Shown piece by piece: positions 1 through 8,208 of a stretch of DNA of 64,000 bases. Made by a program: the position numbers and the translations under genes. Position 1 is the stretch's first letter. Every line of letters starts with the position of its first letter. Location: assembly GCF_026183895.1 (NCBI RefSeq), contig NZ_JAPFQI010000021.1, positions 1 through 64,000 on the forward strand, written 5' to 3'. The stretch is from Sabulicella glaciei (GTDB lineage: Bacteria > Pseudomonadota > Alphaproteobacteria > Acetobacterales > Acetobacteraceae). Under the pieces are notes generated by a model. The model saw only the letters and a program-made list of their open reading frames with translations. It ran no database searches and was not told where the DNA came from.

Positions 1-26
1 GCCTTTCCCGGGCGATGGCACCATGG

Positions 27-47
27 TCCCGCGGCGAGGCCGCGGGA
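27..47. terminator. Short hairpin in the left-edge region
   Basis: A perfect 9-bp inverted repeat (TCCCGCGGC / GCCGCGGGA) with a 3-nt loop. No U-run follows on either strand. It lies just beyond the stop (55-57, minus strand) of a short basic open frame ending WRKHMRKVKAQQRRS. It could therefore be the terminator of a minus-strand gene whose body is not readable across the G/C tract at 117-145. Nothing else can be supported between 1 and 203; no 3' end of an aapJ binding-protein gene is visible. Confidence 0.3.
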
Positions 48-116
48 GCCGGACTCAGCTCCGGCGCTGCTGCGCCTTCACCTTGCGCATGTGCTTGCGC
101 CACCCGCGCGAGCGGC

Positions 117-145
117 GGGGGGGGGGGGGGGGCCCCCCCCCCCCC
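117..145. repeat. Homopolymer tract G16 followed by C13
   Basis: Sixteen G are followed directly by thirteen C, forming a self-complementary block about 60 bp upstream of the aapQ start. Such a tract is very rare in a natural genome. It may be a contig-joining or sequencing artefact, a slippage-prone site, or a strong hairpin in the aapQ leader. The sequence alone cannot decide between these. Confidence 0.85.
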
Positions 146-203
146 GCCACTTTCTTCCGAAGGCGAAAACGCCTCGGCGACGTGAACAGGGATAAGGCTT
201 TCC

Positions 204-1406
204 ATGTCCGACGTTTCCGCCGACCCGCGCTTTGCGCGACAGGCGCCCCGCCGTCCCTTGCGCCTGTCCTGGTCGGACGAGCGCGTCCGCAACATCGTCT
301 GGCAGGTGCTGGTCGTGGGCGCGGTGCTGGCGGTGTTCTACTGGCTTTACCGCAACACCTCCTACAACCTGGAAGTCCGGCGCATCGCCACCGGCTTCGG
401 CTTCCTGGAGCGCGAGGCGGGCCTGCCCATCGCCGAATCCCTGATCGAGTACGACCCCTCGATGACCTATTTCCGCGCGCTGCTGGTCGGCGTGCTGAAC
501 ACGCTGAAGGTCGCCGTCGTGGGCATCGTGCTCGCGACGATCCTCGGCACGCTGCTCGGCATCGCGCGGCTGTCGCGCAACTGGCTGCTGGCGCGCATTG
601 CCGGCGCCTATGTGGAGATCGTGCGCGACCTGCCCCTGCTGCTCCAGCTCCTCTTCTGGTACGCGCTGCTGCAGGCCCTGCCCGGGCCACGCCAGGCGCT
701 GAATCCGGTGGAAGGCGTGTTCCTGTCCAATCGCGGCCTCAAGCTGCCCTCCTTCCGCTGGGAAGACGCGCATGGCTGGGCCCTGATCGCCTTCGTGCTC
801 GGCGTGGTGGGCACCTTCCTGTACCGCCGCTGGGCGCGGGCGCGGCAGATGCAGGACGGGCAGCCCCGGCCGGTCTGGCCGGTGGGCGTGGCGCTGATGG
901 GCGCGCTGCCGCTCGCGGTGTGGTGGGCGCTGGGTGCGCCCTTCCAGCCCGACATCCCCTTTCTGCGCGGCTTCAACTTCCAGGGCGGGCTGACCGTCAG
1001 CCCCGAGTTCTTCGCGCTGCTGCTGGGCCTCACCCTCTACACCGCCGGCTTCATCGCCGAGATCGTGCGCGCCGGCATCCTGGCGGTGAACCAGGGCCAG
1101 TGGGAGGCGGCGCAGGCGCTGGGCCTGCCGCGCGGGCGCGTCATGTCGCTGGTGGTGCTGCCGCAGGCGCTGCGCGTCATCATCCCGCCGATGACCAGCC
1201 AGTTCCTGAACATCACCAAGAACTCGTCCCTCGCCGTCGCCATCGGCTACCAGGACATCGTGTCCATCGCCAACACGACGCTGAACCAGACCGGCCAGGC
1301 GATCGAGGGCATCGCCATCATCATGCTGGTCTACCTGACCATCTCGCTGAGCATCAGCCTGTTCATGAATTGGTACAACGCGCGCATCGCGCTGGTGGAA
1401 AGGTGA
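204..1406 (+). CDS. aapQ: General L-amino-acid ABC transporter permease AapQ
   Basis: Inner-membrane permease of a polar/general L-amino-acid importer (HisMQ/AapQ family, about 400 residues, the usual size). Residues 30-50 form the first membrane helix. Helices near 90-130, 190-210 and 235-255 and a C-terminal block follow. The ABC-permease EAA loop is visible as EAAQALGLPRGRV, followed by LPQALRVIIPP. The ATG is preceded by a purine-rich AGGGATAAGG. The gene is followed by aapM and aapP in the standard aapJQMP order. The periplasmic binding protein aapJ is not in the window and may lie further left or be missing. The last eight residues (ARIALVER) are repeated in a downstream sequence duplication. 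Confidence 0.93.
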   Translation: MSDVSADPRFARQAPRRPLRLSWSDERVRNIVWQVLVVGAVLAVFYWLYRNTSYNLEVRRIATGFGFLEREAGLPIAESLIEYDPSMTYFRALLVGVLNTLKVAVVGIVLATILGTLLGIARLSRNWLLARIAGAYVEIVRDLPLLLQLLFWYALLQALPGPRQALNPVEGVFLSNRGLKLPSFRWEDAHGWALIAFVLGVVGTFLYRRWARARQMQDGQPRPVWPVGVALMGALPLAVWWALGAPFQPDIPFLRGFNFQGGLTVSPEFFALLLGLTLYTAGFIAEIVRAGILAVNQGQWEAAQALGLPRGRVMSLVVLPQALRVIIPPMTSQFLNITKNSSLAVAIGYQDIVSIANTTLNQTGQAIEGIAIIMLVYLTISLSISLFMNWYNARIALVER

Positions 1407-1500
1407 CGCCGATGAGCGCGTTGTCCCTTTCCTGCTTCGCTGGCCGCAGGCCAGTGACGCGCGCCCGAATCGCGCTGGTGGAGCGCTGAGCCATGAGCGA
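1378..1500 (+). repeat. Imperfect duplication of the aapQ/aapM junction with palindromic insert
   Basis: The end of aapQ (ATCGCGCTGGTGGA plus stop plus GCC-ATGAGCG) occurs twice about 80 bp apart, around 1386-1418 and 1469-1500. The stretch between them carries the dyad CTGGCC-GCA-GGCCAG (1440-1454). The first copy creates a 25-codon open frame (1412-1489) that again ends in ARIALVER. The second copy supplies the true aapM ATG. This looks like insertion of a small palindromic element with duplication of its target, or a slippage duplication. Confidence 0.6.
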
Positions 1501-2635
1501 CGTCGCCCTCAACGAGAACATGCCCAACGACGCGCTGCCGCGCACCGCGCCGAAGCGCCTCCTCGGCCCCGCGGCCTGGGCGCGGGAGAACCTGTTCAGC
1601 AACTGGTGGTCCACGGCCATCACCCTGGCGCTGGGCTACCTGCTGATCCGCTATGCCGTGTCCTTCGTGGACTGGGCCTTCGTCAACGCGATCTGGACGG
1701 TGCCCTACAACGCCGCCGGCCAGCCTGACACCAGCGCCTGCCGCGACAACAAGGGCGTCGGCGCCTGCTGGGCCATCATCGCCGACAAGCATCGCTTCAT
1801 CCTGTTCGGCACCTACCCCTATGACGAGCACTGGCGGCCGCTGCTGGTCTGCGCGCTGTTTGTCGGCCTCTACATCGTCTCGGCCATGCGGCGCTTCTGG
1901 AACTGGCGCCTCGCGGTGATCTGGGCGGTGACGCTCACCGTCATCGGCATCCTGATGTGGGGCGGGGTGTTCGGCCTTTCCTTTGTCCCGCAGGAGCGCT
2001 GGGGCGGGCTGCCCATCACGCTGATCCTCGCCACGTTCGGCCTCGCCTTCGCCTTTCCGCTGGCGATCCTGGTGGCGCTGGGACGGCGCTCGCAGCTGCC
2101 GGCCATCAAGGCGCTCTGCGTCCTCTACGTCGAGCTGATCCGCGGCGTGCCGCTGATCTCGCTGCTCTTCATGGCGAGCGTGATGTTCCCCCTCTTCCTT
2201 CCCGAGGGGATCAACATCGACAAGCTGCTGCGCGCGCAGATCGCCATCATCCTCTTCGCCGGCGCCTACCTGGCGGAGGTGGTGCGCGGCGGCCTCCAGG
2301 CCCTGCCCAAGGGCCAGTACGAGGCGGCCGATGCGCTCGGCCTGTCCTACTGGAAGAAGACCGGGCTCATCATCCTGCCGCAGGCGCTGCGCCTCGTGAT
2401 CCCGCCCTTGGTGAACACCTTCATCGGCTTCTTCAAGGACACCTCCCTCGTCCTCATCATCGGCATCTTCGACCTGCTGACCGCGGGCAAGACGGCGTTG
2501 ATCGAGCCGCAATGGCAGGGCTTCGGCGTGGAGGTCTACATCACGCTCGGCCTGATCTACTTCATGTTCTGCTTCGCGATGAGCCAGTACAGCGCCGGGC
2601 TCGAGGCGGAGTTCAACCGCCACCGCCGCCGCTGA
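1493..2635 (+). CDS. aapM: General L-amino-acid ABC transporter permease AapM
   Basis: Second membrane subunit of the amino-acid importer (HisMQ family, 380 residues as in rhizobial AapM). The N-terminal half has hydrophobic segments near residues 45-70, 110-130 and 140-165, separated by a periplasmic loop with two cysteines. The C-terminal permease domain contains the EAA loop [16 protein letters not shown] followed by [12 protein letters not shown], the docking site for AapP. The start lies 3 bp after the stop of the duplicated aapQ-end frame and about 86 bp after the real aapQ stop. A PQ-M-P operon is therefore likely, with an enlarged spacer caused by the junction duplication. Eleven bases separate it from aapP. 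Confidence 0.93.
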   Translation: MSDVALNENMPNDALPRTAPKRLLGPAAWARENLFSNWWSTAITLALGYLLIRYAVSFVDWAFVNAIWTVPYNAAGQPDTSACRDNKGVGACWAIIADKHRFILFGTYPYDEHWRPLLVCALFVGLYIVSAMRRFWNWRLAVIWAVTLTVIGILMWGGVFGLSFVPQERWGGLPITLILATFGLAFAFPLAILVALGRRSQLPAIKALCVLYVELIRGVPLISLLFMASVMFPLFLPEGINIDKLLRAQIAIILFAGAYLAEVVRGGLQALPKGQYEAADALGLSYWKKTGLIILPQALRLVIPPLVNTFIGFFKDTSLVLIIGIFDLLTAGKTALIEPQWQGFGVEVYITLGLIYFMFCFAMSQYSAGLEAEFNRHRRR

Positions 2636-2646
2636 GGAGACCCCGC

Positions 2647-3429
2647 ATGTCCGCTGCCGAAACCCTCACCTCGGCCGTCAAGGCCGATGCGCCGCCCGCC
2701 ATCCTGCTGGAGCGGGTGAACAAGTGGTTCGGGTCGCTGCACGTGCTGCGCGACGTCAACCTCAGCGTCGCGCAGGGCGAGCGCGTCGTGGTCTGCGGCC
2801 CCTCGGGCTCGGGCAAGTCCACGCTGATCCGCTGCATCAACCGGCTGGAGGAGCATCAGGAAGGCCGCATCAGCGTGGACGGGATCGAGCTGTCCGACGA
2901 CCTGAAGGCGCTGGACGCCATCCGGCGCGAGGTCGGGATGGTGTTCCAGTCCTTCAACCTCTTCCCGCACCTCACCATCCTCGAGAACTGCACCCTCGCC
3001 CCCATCTGGGTCCGCAAGATGCCCAAGAAGGAGGCCGAGGCGCTGGCGATGGAATACCTCACCCGCGTCCGGATCCCGGAGCAGGCGGGCAAGTATCCGG
3101 GCCAGTTGTCCGGTGGGCAGCAGCAGCGCGTCGCCATCGCGCGCGCGCTCTGCATGCAACCCAAGATCATGCTCTTCGACGAGCCGACCTCGGCCCTCGA
3201 CCCCGAGATGATCAAGGAAGTGCTGGACACCATGGTGATGCTGGCCGACACCGGCATGACCATGATCTGCGTGACGCACGAGATGGGCTTCGCCCGCCAA
3301 GTGGCGGACCGCGTGGTGTTCATGGACCGCGGCGAAATCGTCGAGCAGGGCGAGCCCGAGGCGATCTTCAGCAACCCGCAGACCGACCGCCTCAAGCTGT
3401 TCCTGTCGCAGATCCTGCGGGGACACTGA
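2647..3429 (+). CDS. aapP: Amino-acid ABC transporter ATP-binding protein AapP
   Basis: ATPase that powers the AapQM permease on the cytoplasmic face. The 260 residues show all nucleotide-binding motifs of the polar-amino-acid (GlnQ/HisP/AapP) group: Walker [10 protein letters not shown] at 51-59, Q-loop [10 protein letters not shown], signature LSGGQQQR, Walker [13 protein letters not shown] and switch histidine VTHEMGFA. The ATG follows a GAGGAGACC ribosome-binding site 11 bp after aapM. The coding region is followed at once by a strong hairpin, so it is probably the last gene of the operon. Confidence 0.95.
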   Translation: MSAAETLTSAVKADAPPAILLERVNKWFGSLHVLRDVNLSVAQGERVVVCGPSGSGKSTLIRCINRLEEHQEGRISVDGIELSDDLKALDAIRREVGMVFQSFNLFPHLTILENCTLAPIWVRKMPKKEAEALAMEYLTRVRIPEQAGKYPGQLSGGQQQRVAIARALCMQPKIMLFDEPTSALDPEMIKEVLDTMVMLADTGMTMICVTHEMGFARQVADRVVFMDRGEIVEQGEPEAIFSNPQTDRLKLFLSQILRGH

Positions 3430-3436
3430 AAACTCT

Positions 3437-3469
3437 CCCCACGAAACCTGCATCGCAGGTTTCGTGGGG
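3437..3469. terminator. 15-bp perfect hairpin after aapP
   Basis: The arms CCCCACGAAACCTGC and GCAGGTTTCGTGGGG are perfectly complementary around a 3-nt loop (ATC). There is no U-run on the plus strand. The hairpin lies 8 nt after the aapP stop and about 65 nt from the end of the convergent radC, so it probably separates the two transcripts. Confidence 0.7.
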
Positions 3470-3534
3470 GCCACAGATCGCGCCAAGGATGCCTTGCGGC
3501 GCCGCCCGCCTGCCGATCGGGGCGTCGGCCCGCC

Positions 3535-4359
3535 CTACATCATCCCCATCTGGCGCAGGCTGGTCCAATTGCCGCTGCCCATGATGACGTGGTCATGCAC
3601 CGCGATGTCGAGCACGGCGGCGGCCGCCTTCACCGCCGCCGTCATCTCGATGTCGGGGCCGCTCGGCGTCGGGTCGCCGCTCGGGTGGTTGTGCACCAGG
3701 ATCAGCGCGGTGCTGTGCAGCTCCAGCGCGCGCTTTACCACCTCGCGCGGATAGACCGGGGCGTGGTTCACCGTGCCCCGGTGCAGCACCTCGTCGGCGA
3801 TCAGGCGGTTGCGCGGGTCCAGGAACAGTACGCGGAACTGCTCCGTCCGCTCCCGCGCCAAGGCGGCGGTGAGGTATTCCATCAGCCGGTCCCAGTTGGA
3901 CAGGACGGGCATCTCCATCACCTCCGCCTGGACGAGGCGCAGCGCGGCGGCATGGACCAGCTTGATCGCCGCGGCCCCGTTCACCCCCAGCGACGGCTCC
4001 CGCGCCAGATGGTCCGCCCGCGCCGCCAGCACCCGACTGAAGGAGCCGTGGCGGTTGATCAGCGCCTTGGCGAGGGGCTTGGTGTCGCCCATGCGGAAGG
4101 CGGCGTAGAGCAGCATCTCCAGCAATTCGTAGTCGGCCAGGGAGTCGGGGCCGCGATGCACCAGCTTGTCGCGCATGCGCTGGCGGTGGCCCTGCGGCCC
4201 GGTGCCGGGGAAAGGCCGAGCGGGGGCGCCCGAGGGCGCGTCGGCATAGGCTTCGGGCGGGGCGAAGGGACGCTCGTCAGGCACGGCATGACGGAAGCCC
4301 GCGCTGATTTCGGCCACGCCTGCAGGCACGGTTCCCGCGCCGCTTTCCGGATAATCCAC
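3535..4359 (-). CDS. radC: RadC / JAB-domain (UPF0758) protein
   Basis: RadC-family protein of 274 residues. An N-terminal helix-hairpin-helix part (residues about 60-145) is followed by the RadC/JAB (MPN+) domain. The metal-binding motif is complete: [14 protein letters not shown] (His223, His225, Asp236), with a conserved Glu upstream. The old link to DNA repair has been withdrawn for E. coli RadC and the in vivo role is unclear; the fold suggests a zinc hydrolase. The first 50 residues are Pro/Ala-rich and poorly conserved. The start is a GTG and may be further downstream ([12 protein letters not shown] is where the family normally begins). It is transcribed alone behind the aminotransferase gene, separated by a hairpin. 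Confidence 0.88.
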   Translation of the reverse strand: MDYPESGAGTVPAGVAEISAGFRHAVPDERPFAPPEAYADAPSGAPARPFPGTGPQGHRQRMRDKLVHRGPDSLADYELLEMLLYAAFRMGDTKPLAKALINRHGSFSRVLAARADHLAREPSLGVNGAAAIKLVHAAALRLVQAEVMEMPVLSNWDRLMEYLTAALARERTEQFRVLFLDPRNRLIADEVLHRGTVNHAPVYPREVVKRALELHSTALILVHNHPSGDPTPSGPDIEMTAAVKAAAAVLDIAVHDHVIMGSGNWTSLRQMGMM

Positions 4360-4375
4360 CCCAAGCCCCCCGGCT

Positions 4376-4393
4376 TACCCTGCCATCAGGGTA
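4376..4393. terminator. Hairpin between aminotransferase gene and radC
   Basis: A 7-bp stem (TACCCTG / CAGGGTA) with a CCAT loop, inside the 68-nt gap between two minus-strand genes. It is probably a weak terminator for the upstream aminotransferase gene. Confidence 0.4.
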
Positions 4394-4427
4394 ACCCTGG
4401 GTTGCGTCGGGGCGTCAAGCCGCGGCG

Positions 4428-5303
4428 CTACTCCGCGGCCTGGGCCTCGCTCACCACCTTAGGCTGCGACTGCATCCAGGACCAGTAAAGCTCGCGCGCC
4501 CGCGTCGCCACGGGGCCGACCGGCAGGGCGCGGCCGTTCATCGCATTGCAGGGCTGCACCTTGGCGTAGTTGCCCGTGGAGAAGATCTCGTCCGCCGTGT
4601 CGAGTTCCTCCGGCCGCACCGCCCGCTCCTCCACGGTCATCCCATCCGCCCGCAGCAGGCCGAGCACGCGGGAGCGGGTGATGCCGGCCAGGAAGGTGTG
4701 GTTCGCGGCCGGCGTCACCACCACCCCGTCCTTCACGAGCCAGATATTGGAGGCGGCGAACTCCGCCACATGGCCCAGCGCGTCGCACAGCACCGCCATC
4801 TCGGCGCCGCGCTCCACCGCCCAGGCCGTGGCGCGGGCGCCGTTAGGGTAGAGGCAGGCCGCCTTGGCGTCGGTGGGGGCCATGTCCGTCGCGGGGCGGC
4901 GGAACGGCGCCAGCACGGCGGAGAACCCGGCCCAGGCAGGGATGGGCGCCTCGTAGAGCGCCAGCAGGAAATCCGTGCTGTCGGGATCGGGCCGCGACGC
5001 GCCCAGGCCCCGCCGGATGAAGAACATCGGCCGGATGTAGAGCGTCGCCTCCGGCCCCATGCGGCGGATGCCCTCGCGGCACAGCGCCTCGATCTCCTCG
5101 GGCGTCTTGGTCGGCTTCATGCCCATGACGCGGGCGGAGCGCACGGCGCGGGCGCAGTGCTTCTCCAGATCGGGCGCCCAGCCGGTGATGGAGCGCGCCC
5201 CGTCGAAGATGACGGAGCCGAGCCAGAAGCAGTGGTCCATCGGGCCGATGATCTTCGGCTCCTCGCTGCTCCACTGCCCGTCATACCAATACACGCCGGC
5301 CAT
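4428..5303 (-). CDS. Branched-chain-type (class IV) aminotransferase
   Basis: PLP enzyme of fold type IV, 291 residues, the size of branched-chain amino acid transaminases (IlvE). The family opening is clear (VYWYDGQW, then the FDGARSI block). The Schiff-base lysine is probably Lys147 in TDAKAACLYPNG. The PLP-phosphate contacts lie in EFAASNIWLVKDGVVVTP and the TRSRVLGLL region. It probably transfers the amino group between branched-chain amino acids and 2-oxoglutarate. Some alphaproteobacterial paralogues of this type act on other substrates, so the symbol ilvE is not assigned. It is divergent from the UxaA/Suy-type lyase genes with a 170-bp shared control region. Confidence 0.85.
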   Translation of the reverse strand: MAGVYWYDGQWSSEEPKIIGPMDHCFWLGSVIFDGARSITGWAPDLEKHCARAVRSARVMGMKPTKTPEEIEALCREGIRRMGPEATLYIRPMFFIRRGLGASRPDPDSTDFLLALYEAPIPAWAGFSAVLAPFRRPATDMAPTDAKAACLYPNGARATAWAVERGAEMAVLCDALGHVAEFAASNIWLVKDGVVVTPAANHTFLAGITRSRVLGLLRADGMTVEERAVRPEELDTADEIFSTGNYAKVQPCNAMNGRALPVGPVATRARELYWSWMQSQPKVVSEAQAAE

Positions 5304-5473
5304 GCGCGCTCTCCTGTCTCTGGCCCGATCCTGCCATGTCAGCCGGGCGCCTTGAAGCCCTCTCTGCGGCGTGAAGAGGCACCACGCGGGGCGCCGACCG
5401 CGTTCCGGGGGGATGTTGCCGCCCTGGCCGAATGGGTCCAGTCTTGTAACTCAGTCAAAGAGGAGGGCGCGCG

Positions 5474-5758
5474 ATGACCATCCATTTCGTCGTGCATGAC
5501 GAGGGGGATTCGGTGGGGGTTGTGGTGGTCGAGGGGCTGAAGGCCTCCAACCGCATCAACGGCTGGATCATGGATCAGGACAAGATGATTGAGTTCGACG
5601 CGAAGTCGGACATCCCGATCGGCCACAAGCTGGCGATCAAGCCGATCAAGGCAGGCGAGGCCATCATCAAGTACGGCGTGGACATCGGAAAGGCCGTGTC
5701 GGACATCCAGCCCGGCGAGCACCTGCACGTCCACAACGTCAAGACCAAGCGCTGGTAA
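5474..5758 (+). CDS. UxaA-family lyase, small SAF-domain subunit (SuyA-like)
   Basis: A 94-residue stand-alone SAF domain, equivalent to the N-terminal part of altronate/galactarate dehydratases and to SuyA, the small subunit of (2R)-sulfolactate sulfo-lyase. Recognisable elements are VHDEGDSVGVVVVEGL, IGHKLAIKPIKAGEAIIKYG and the end PGEHLHVHNV. A textbook AGGAGG lies 7 nt before the ATG. It is followed after 15 nt by the large catalytic subunit, so the two form one enzyme. The true substrate (sulfolactate, altronate, galactarate or another hydroxy acid) cannot be fixed from the sequence; separate small and large chains favour the Suy-like arrangement. Confidence 0.82.
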   Translation: MTIHFVVHDEGDSVGVVVVEGLKASNRINGWIMDQDKMIEFDAKSDIPIGHKLAIKPIKAGEAIIKYGVDIGKAVSDIQPGEHLHVHNVKTKRW

Positions 5759-5773
5759 GGAAAGACGCGAGCA

Positions 5774-6949
5774 ATGGCGATTGACCTGAAGGGTTCCAGC
5801 TTCGAGGGCTGGCGCCGCGAGGACGGGCGCATGGGCGTCCGCAACCACGTGATCATCCTGCCGGTGGACGACCTGTCCAATGCGGCCGCCGAGGCGGTGG
5901 CGAACAACATCAAGGGCGCGATGGCGATCCCGCACGCCTATGGCCGCCTCCAGTTCGGCGCCGATCTGGACCTGCATTTCCGCACGCTGATCGGCACCGG
6001 CTGCAACCCCAACGTCGCCGCCGTGATCGTGATCGGCATCGAGCCGGGCTGGACCGGCAAGATCGTCGAGGGCATTGCGAAGTCGGGCAAGCCGGTCGAG
6101 GGCTTCGCCATCGAGCAGAACGGCGACATCAACACCATCGCGAACGCCTCGCGCGCCGCCTACAAGATGGTGAAGCACGCCTCCCGCCTGAAGAAGTCCA
6201 AGGCGCCGCTGGTGGACCTCTGGGTCTCGACCAAGTGCGGCGAGAGCGACACGACCTCCGGCCTCGCCTCCTGCCCCACTGTCGGCAACGCCTTCGACAA
6301 GCTGTGGGAGAACGGGCACACGCTGGTGTTCGGCGAGACGACGGAGCTGACGGGGGGCGAGCACCTGGTGAAGGCGCGCTGCAAGACGCCCGAGATCGCC
6401 GACAAGTTCCAGGCGATGTTCGACCGCTACCAGCGCGTGGTCGAGACCAACAAGACCAACGACCTGAGCGAAAGCCAGCCCACCAAGGGCAACATCGAGG
6501 GTGGGCTCACCACCATCGAGGAGAAGGCGCTCGGCAACATCCAGAAGATCGGCAAGAAGTGCACCGTGGACGGCGTGCTGGACAAGGCCGAGCGTCCGGA
6601 CGGGCCCGGCCTGTGGTTCATGGACTCATCCTCCGCCGCGGCCGAGATGGTCACGCTCTGCGCCGCCTCGGGCTATGCCGTGCATTTCTTCCCGACGGGC
6701 CAGGGCAACGTGATCGGCAACCCGATCCTGCCGGTCATCAAGATCACGGCGAATCCGCGCACCCAGCGCACCATGGGCGAGCATATCGACGTGGACGTGA
6801 CCGGGCTGCTGCAGAAGCGCATGAACATGGATGACGCGGGCGAGGCGCTGCTCGACTGCATGCTGCGCACCGCCGATGGCGAGCTGACGGCGGCCGAGCT
6901 GCTCGGCCACCGCGAGTTCAGCCTCACGCGCCTCTACGAAAGCGCCTGA
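5774..6949 (+). CDS. UxaA-family lyase, large subunit (SuyB-like)
   Basis: Catalytic chain (391 residues) of the split UxaA-type enzyme, the partner of the SAF-domain protein just upstream. Family blocks include [19 protein letters not shown] at the N-terminus, [37 protein letters not shown] (probable metal or active-site cysteines) and the C-terminal [20 protein letters not shown]. Members remove water or sulfite from sugar acids or sulfolactate using a metal. The start has AAGGAAAG upstream and the gene ends in a strong terminator, so the pair forms a two-gene operon. No sugar-acid kinase or sulfolactate dehydrogenase lies beside it, which leaves the pathway open. Confidence 0.82.
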   Translation: MAIDLKGSSFEGWRREDGRMGVRNHVIILPVDDLSNAAAEAVANNIKGAMAIPHAYGRLQFGADLDLHFRTLIGTGCNPNVAAVIVIGIEPGWTGKIVEGIAKSGKPVEGFAIEQNGDINTIANASRAAYKMVKHASRLKKSKAPLVDLWVSTKCGESDTTSGLASCPTVGNAFDKLWENGHTLVFGETTELTGGEHLVKARCKTPEIADKFQAMFDRYQRVVETNKTNDLSESQPTKGNIEGGLTTIEEKALGNIQKIGKKCTVDGVLDKAERPDGPGLWFMDSSSAAAEMVTLCAASGYAVHFFPTGQGNVIGNPILPVIKITANPRTQRTMGEHIDVDVTGLLQKRMNMDDAGEALLDCMLRTADGELTAAELLGHREFSLTRLYESA

Positions 6950-6954
6950 CCCGG

Positions 6955-6997
6955 GAGGGAGGGGCGCGCTTGGCGCGGGGCGCCCCCCTCCCTTTTT
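6955..6997 (+). terminator. Intrinsic terminator after the lyase operon
   Basis: GGGAGGGGCGC pairs, with a small bulge, to GCGCCCCCCTCCC and is followed by TTTTT at 6993-6997. This is one of the few classic U-tract terminators in the window. It starts 6 nt after the stop codon of the large lyase subunit. Confidence 0.85.
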
Positions 6998-7075
6998 ATG
7001 TTGCAGCGCACAACGACCGGCCCCACGTCACGTTCCTCCCAGGGCGCCTTCTCGCGCCGCCCATTGATAAGGAAC

Positions 7076-8164
7076 ATGCCGGTGCGCAAGCCTTTTGCCT
7101 CGCTTGACGATCTGGTTCGCCGGCACGTCGCTTCTTCCGGTCCTTCCGGTCCCTCCCCCCTGTCGCGCCTGGTCGGGTTCGGCGCCAATCCGGGCGCGCT
7201 GGACGGCTATAGCTTCGTGCCGCCCGGGGCACGCGGCCTCGTGGTCATCCTGCATGGATGCCAGCAGGATGCGCGCGGCTATGACCGCGGCACCGGCTGG
7301 ACCACCCTGGCCGAGCGCGAGGGCTTCGCCGTGCTGGCGCCCGAGCAGCGCGGCCCCAACAACCCGATGCGCTGCTTCAACTGGTTCGACATGGAGCGCG
7401 GCCGCGCCGAGGCGGAAAGCATCGCGCAGATGGTTCGCCACCTCGTCGCCGCCGAGGGGCTAGACGCGCGGCGCGTCTACGTGTCCGGGCTTTCCGCCGG
7501 CGGCGCCATGGCGAATTTCCTGCTCGCCGCCCATCCGGCGCTGTTCGCCGGCGGCGCGGTCCTGGCCGGGCTGCCCTTCGGCGCGGCCCGCACGATGGAG
7601 GAGGCGCTGCTGGCGATGCGCGGCGGCGTCCGCCACGCGCCGCGCGAATGGGGCGACCTGGTCCGCCGCGCCTCCAACCATCGCGGCCCGTGGCCCAGCG
7701 TGTCCATCTGGCAGGGGGCCGCCGACACCACCGTGGCCCCCCGCAACGCCGCCGACCTCGCCGCGCAATGGCTCGACCTGCACGGCATCACGGGCGCGCC
7801 GCGCTCGAGCGTGACGGTGGATGGCGCGCGCCGCCTGCAATGGCACGACGGGGCGGGGCGGACGGCGGTGGAGGCCTGGACGCTGGAAGGGCTGGCGCAT
7901 GGCGCGCCGATCGGCCCGGGGGTGGAGGAAGCGGTGCGCCGTGGCGGCGTGGCCGGTCCCTTCATCCTGGATGCCGGGATCCACTCCACCTGGCACAGCG
8001 CCGCCGCCTGGGGCCTCGCCGACCCGGAGCGGGTGATCGCCGACGCACCCGAGGCCGCCCCGCGCCCGCGCGAGGCGCCGCTGATGCCCGACCCGCTGGA
8101 ATGGGCGCAGATGTCGCCGGAGCAGGCGATCGAGCGGGCGATGCGGCTGGCCGGCCGCCAGTAG
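7076..8164 (+). CDS. PHB depolymerase-type alpha/beta-hydrolase (esterase)
   Basis: Alpha/beta-hydrolase of the polyhydroxybutyrate depolymerase / feruloyl-esterase-like family (LpqC group), 362 residues. The oxyanion region is VILHGCQQDARGYD (58-70). The nucleophile elbow is GLSAGG with Ser140. Candidate Asp and His lie in IWQGAADTT and in the C-terminal HSTWHSAAAWG. It may cleave PHB oligomers or other short-chain esters. No signal peptide is seen, so it is probably intracellular. The ATG at 7076 follows a TAAGGAA site; an in-frame start 26 codons upstream would overlap the preceding terminator region and is less likely. Confidence 0.85.
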   Translation: MPVRKPFASLDDLVRRHVASSGPSGPSPLSRLVGFGANPGALDGYSFVPPGARGLVVILHGCQQDARGYDRGTGWTTLAEREGFAVLAPEQRGPNNPMRCFNWFDMERGRAEAESIAQMVRHLVAAEGLDARRVYVSGLSAGGAMANFLLAAHPALFAGGAVLAGLPFGAARTMEEALLAMRGGVRHAPREWGDLVRRASNHRGPWPSVSIWQGAADTTVAPRNAADLAAQWLDLHGITGAPRSSVTVDGARRLQWHDGAGRTAVEAWTLEGLAHGAPIGPGVEEAVRRGGVAGPFILDAGIHSTWHSAAAWGLADPERVIADAPEAAPRPREAPLMPDPLEWAQMSPEQAIERAMRLAGRQ

Positions 8165-8176
8165 CGCCAGCCGGCC

Positions 8177-8208
8177 GCGCGGGCGTGGGTTCAGCCCCGC
8201 GCCCGCGC
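8177..8208. terminator. GC-rich hairpin between convergent genes
   Basis: GCGCGGGCGTGGG pairs with CCCGCGCCCGCGC (one G-T wobble), with the loop over the stop codon of the convergent eamA-like gene. It probably ends the esterase transcript. There is no U-run. Confidence 0.45.

Noticed and set aside
23-1489. A 488-codon plus-strand frame overlapping aapQ in another frame
   Set aside because: It runs through the G16C13 tract, is low-complexity and is a shadow of aapQ; only its last 25 codons lie outside aapQ, in the junction duplication.
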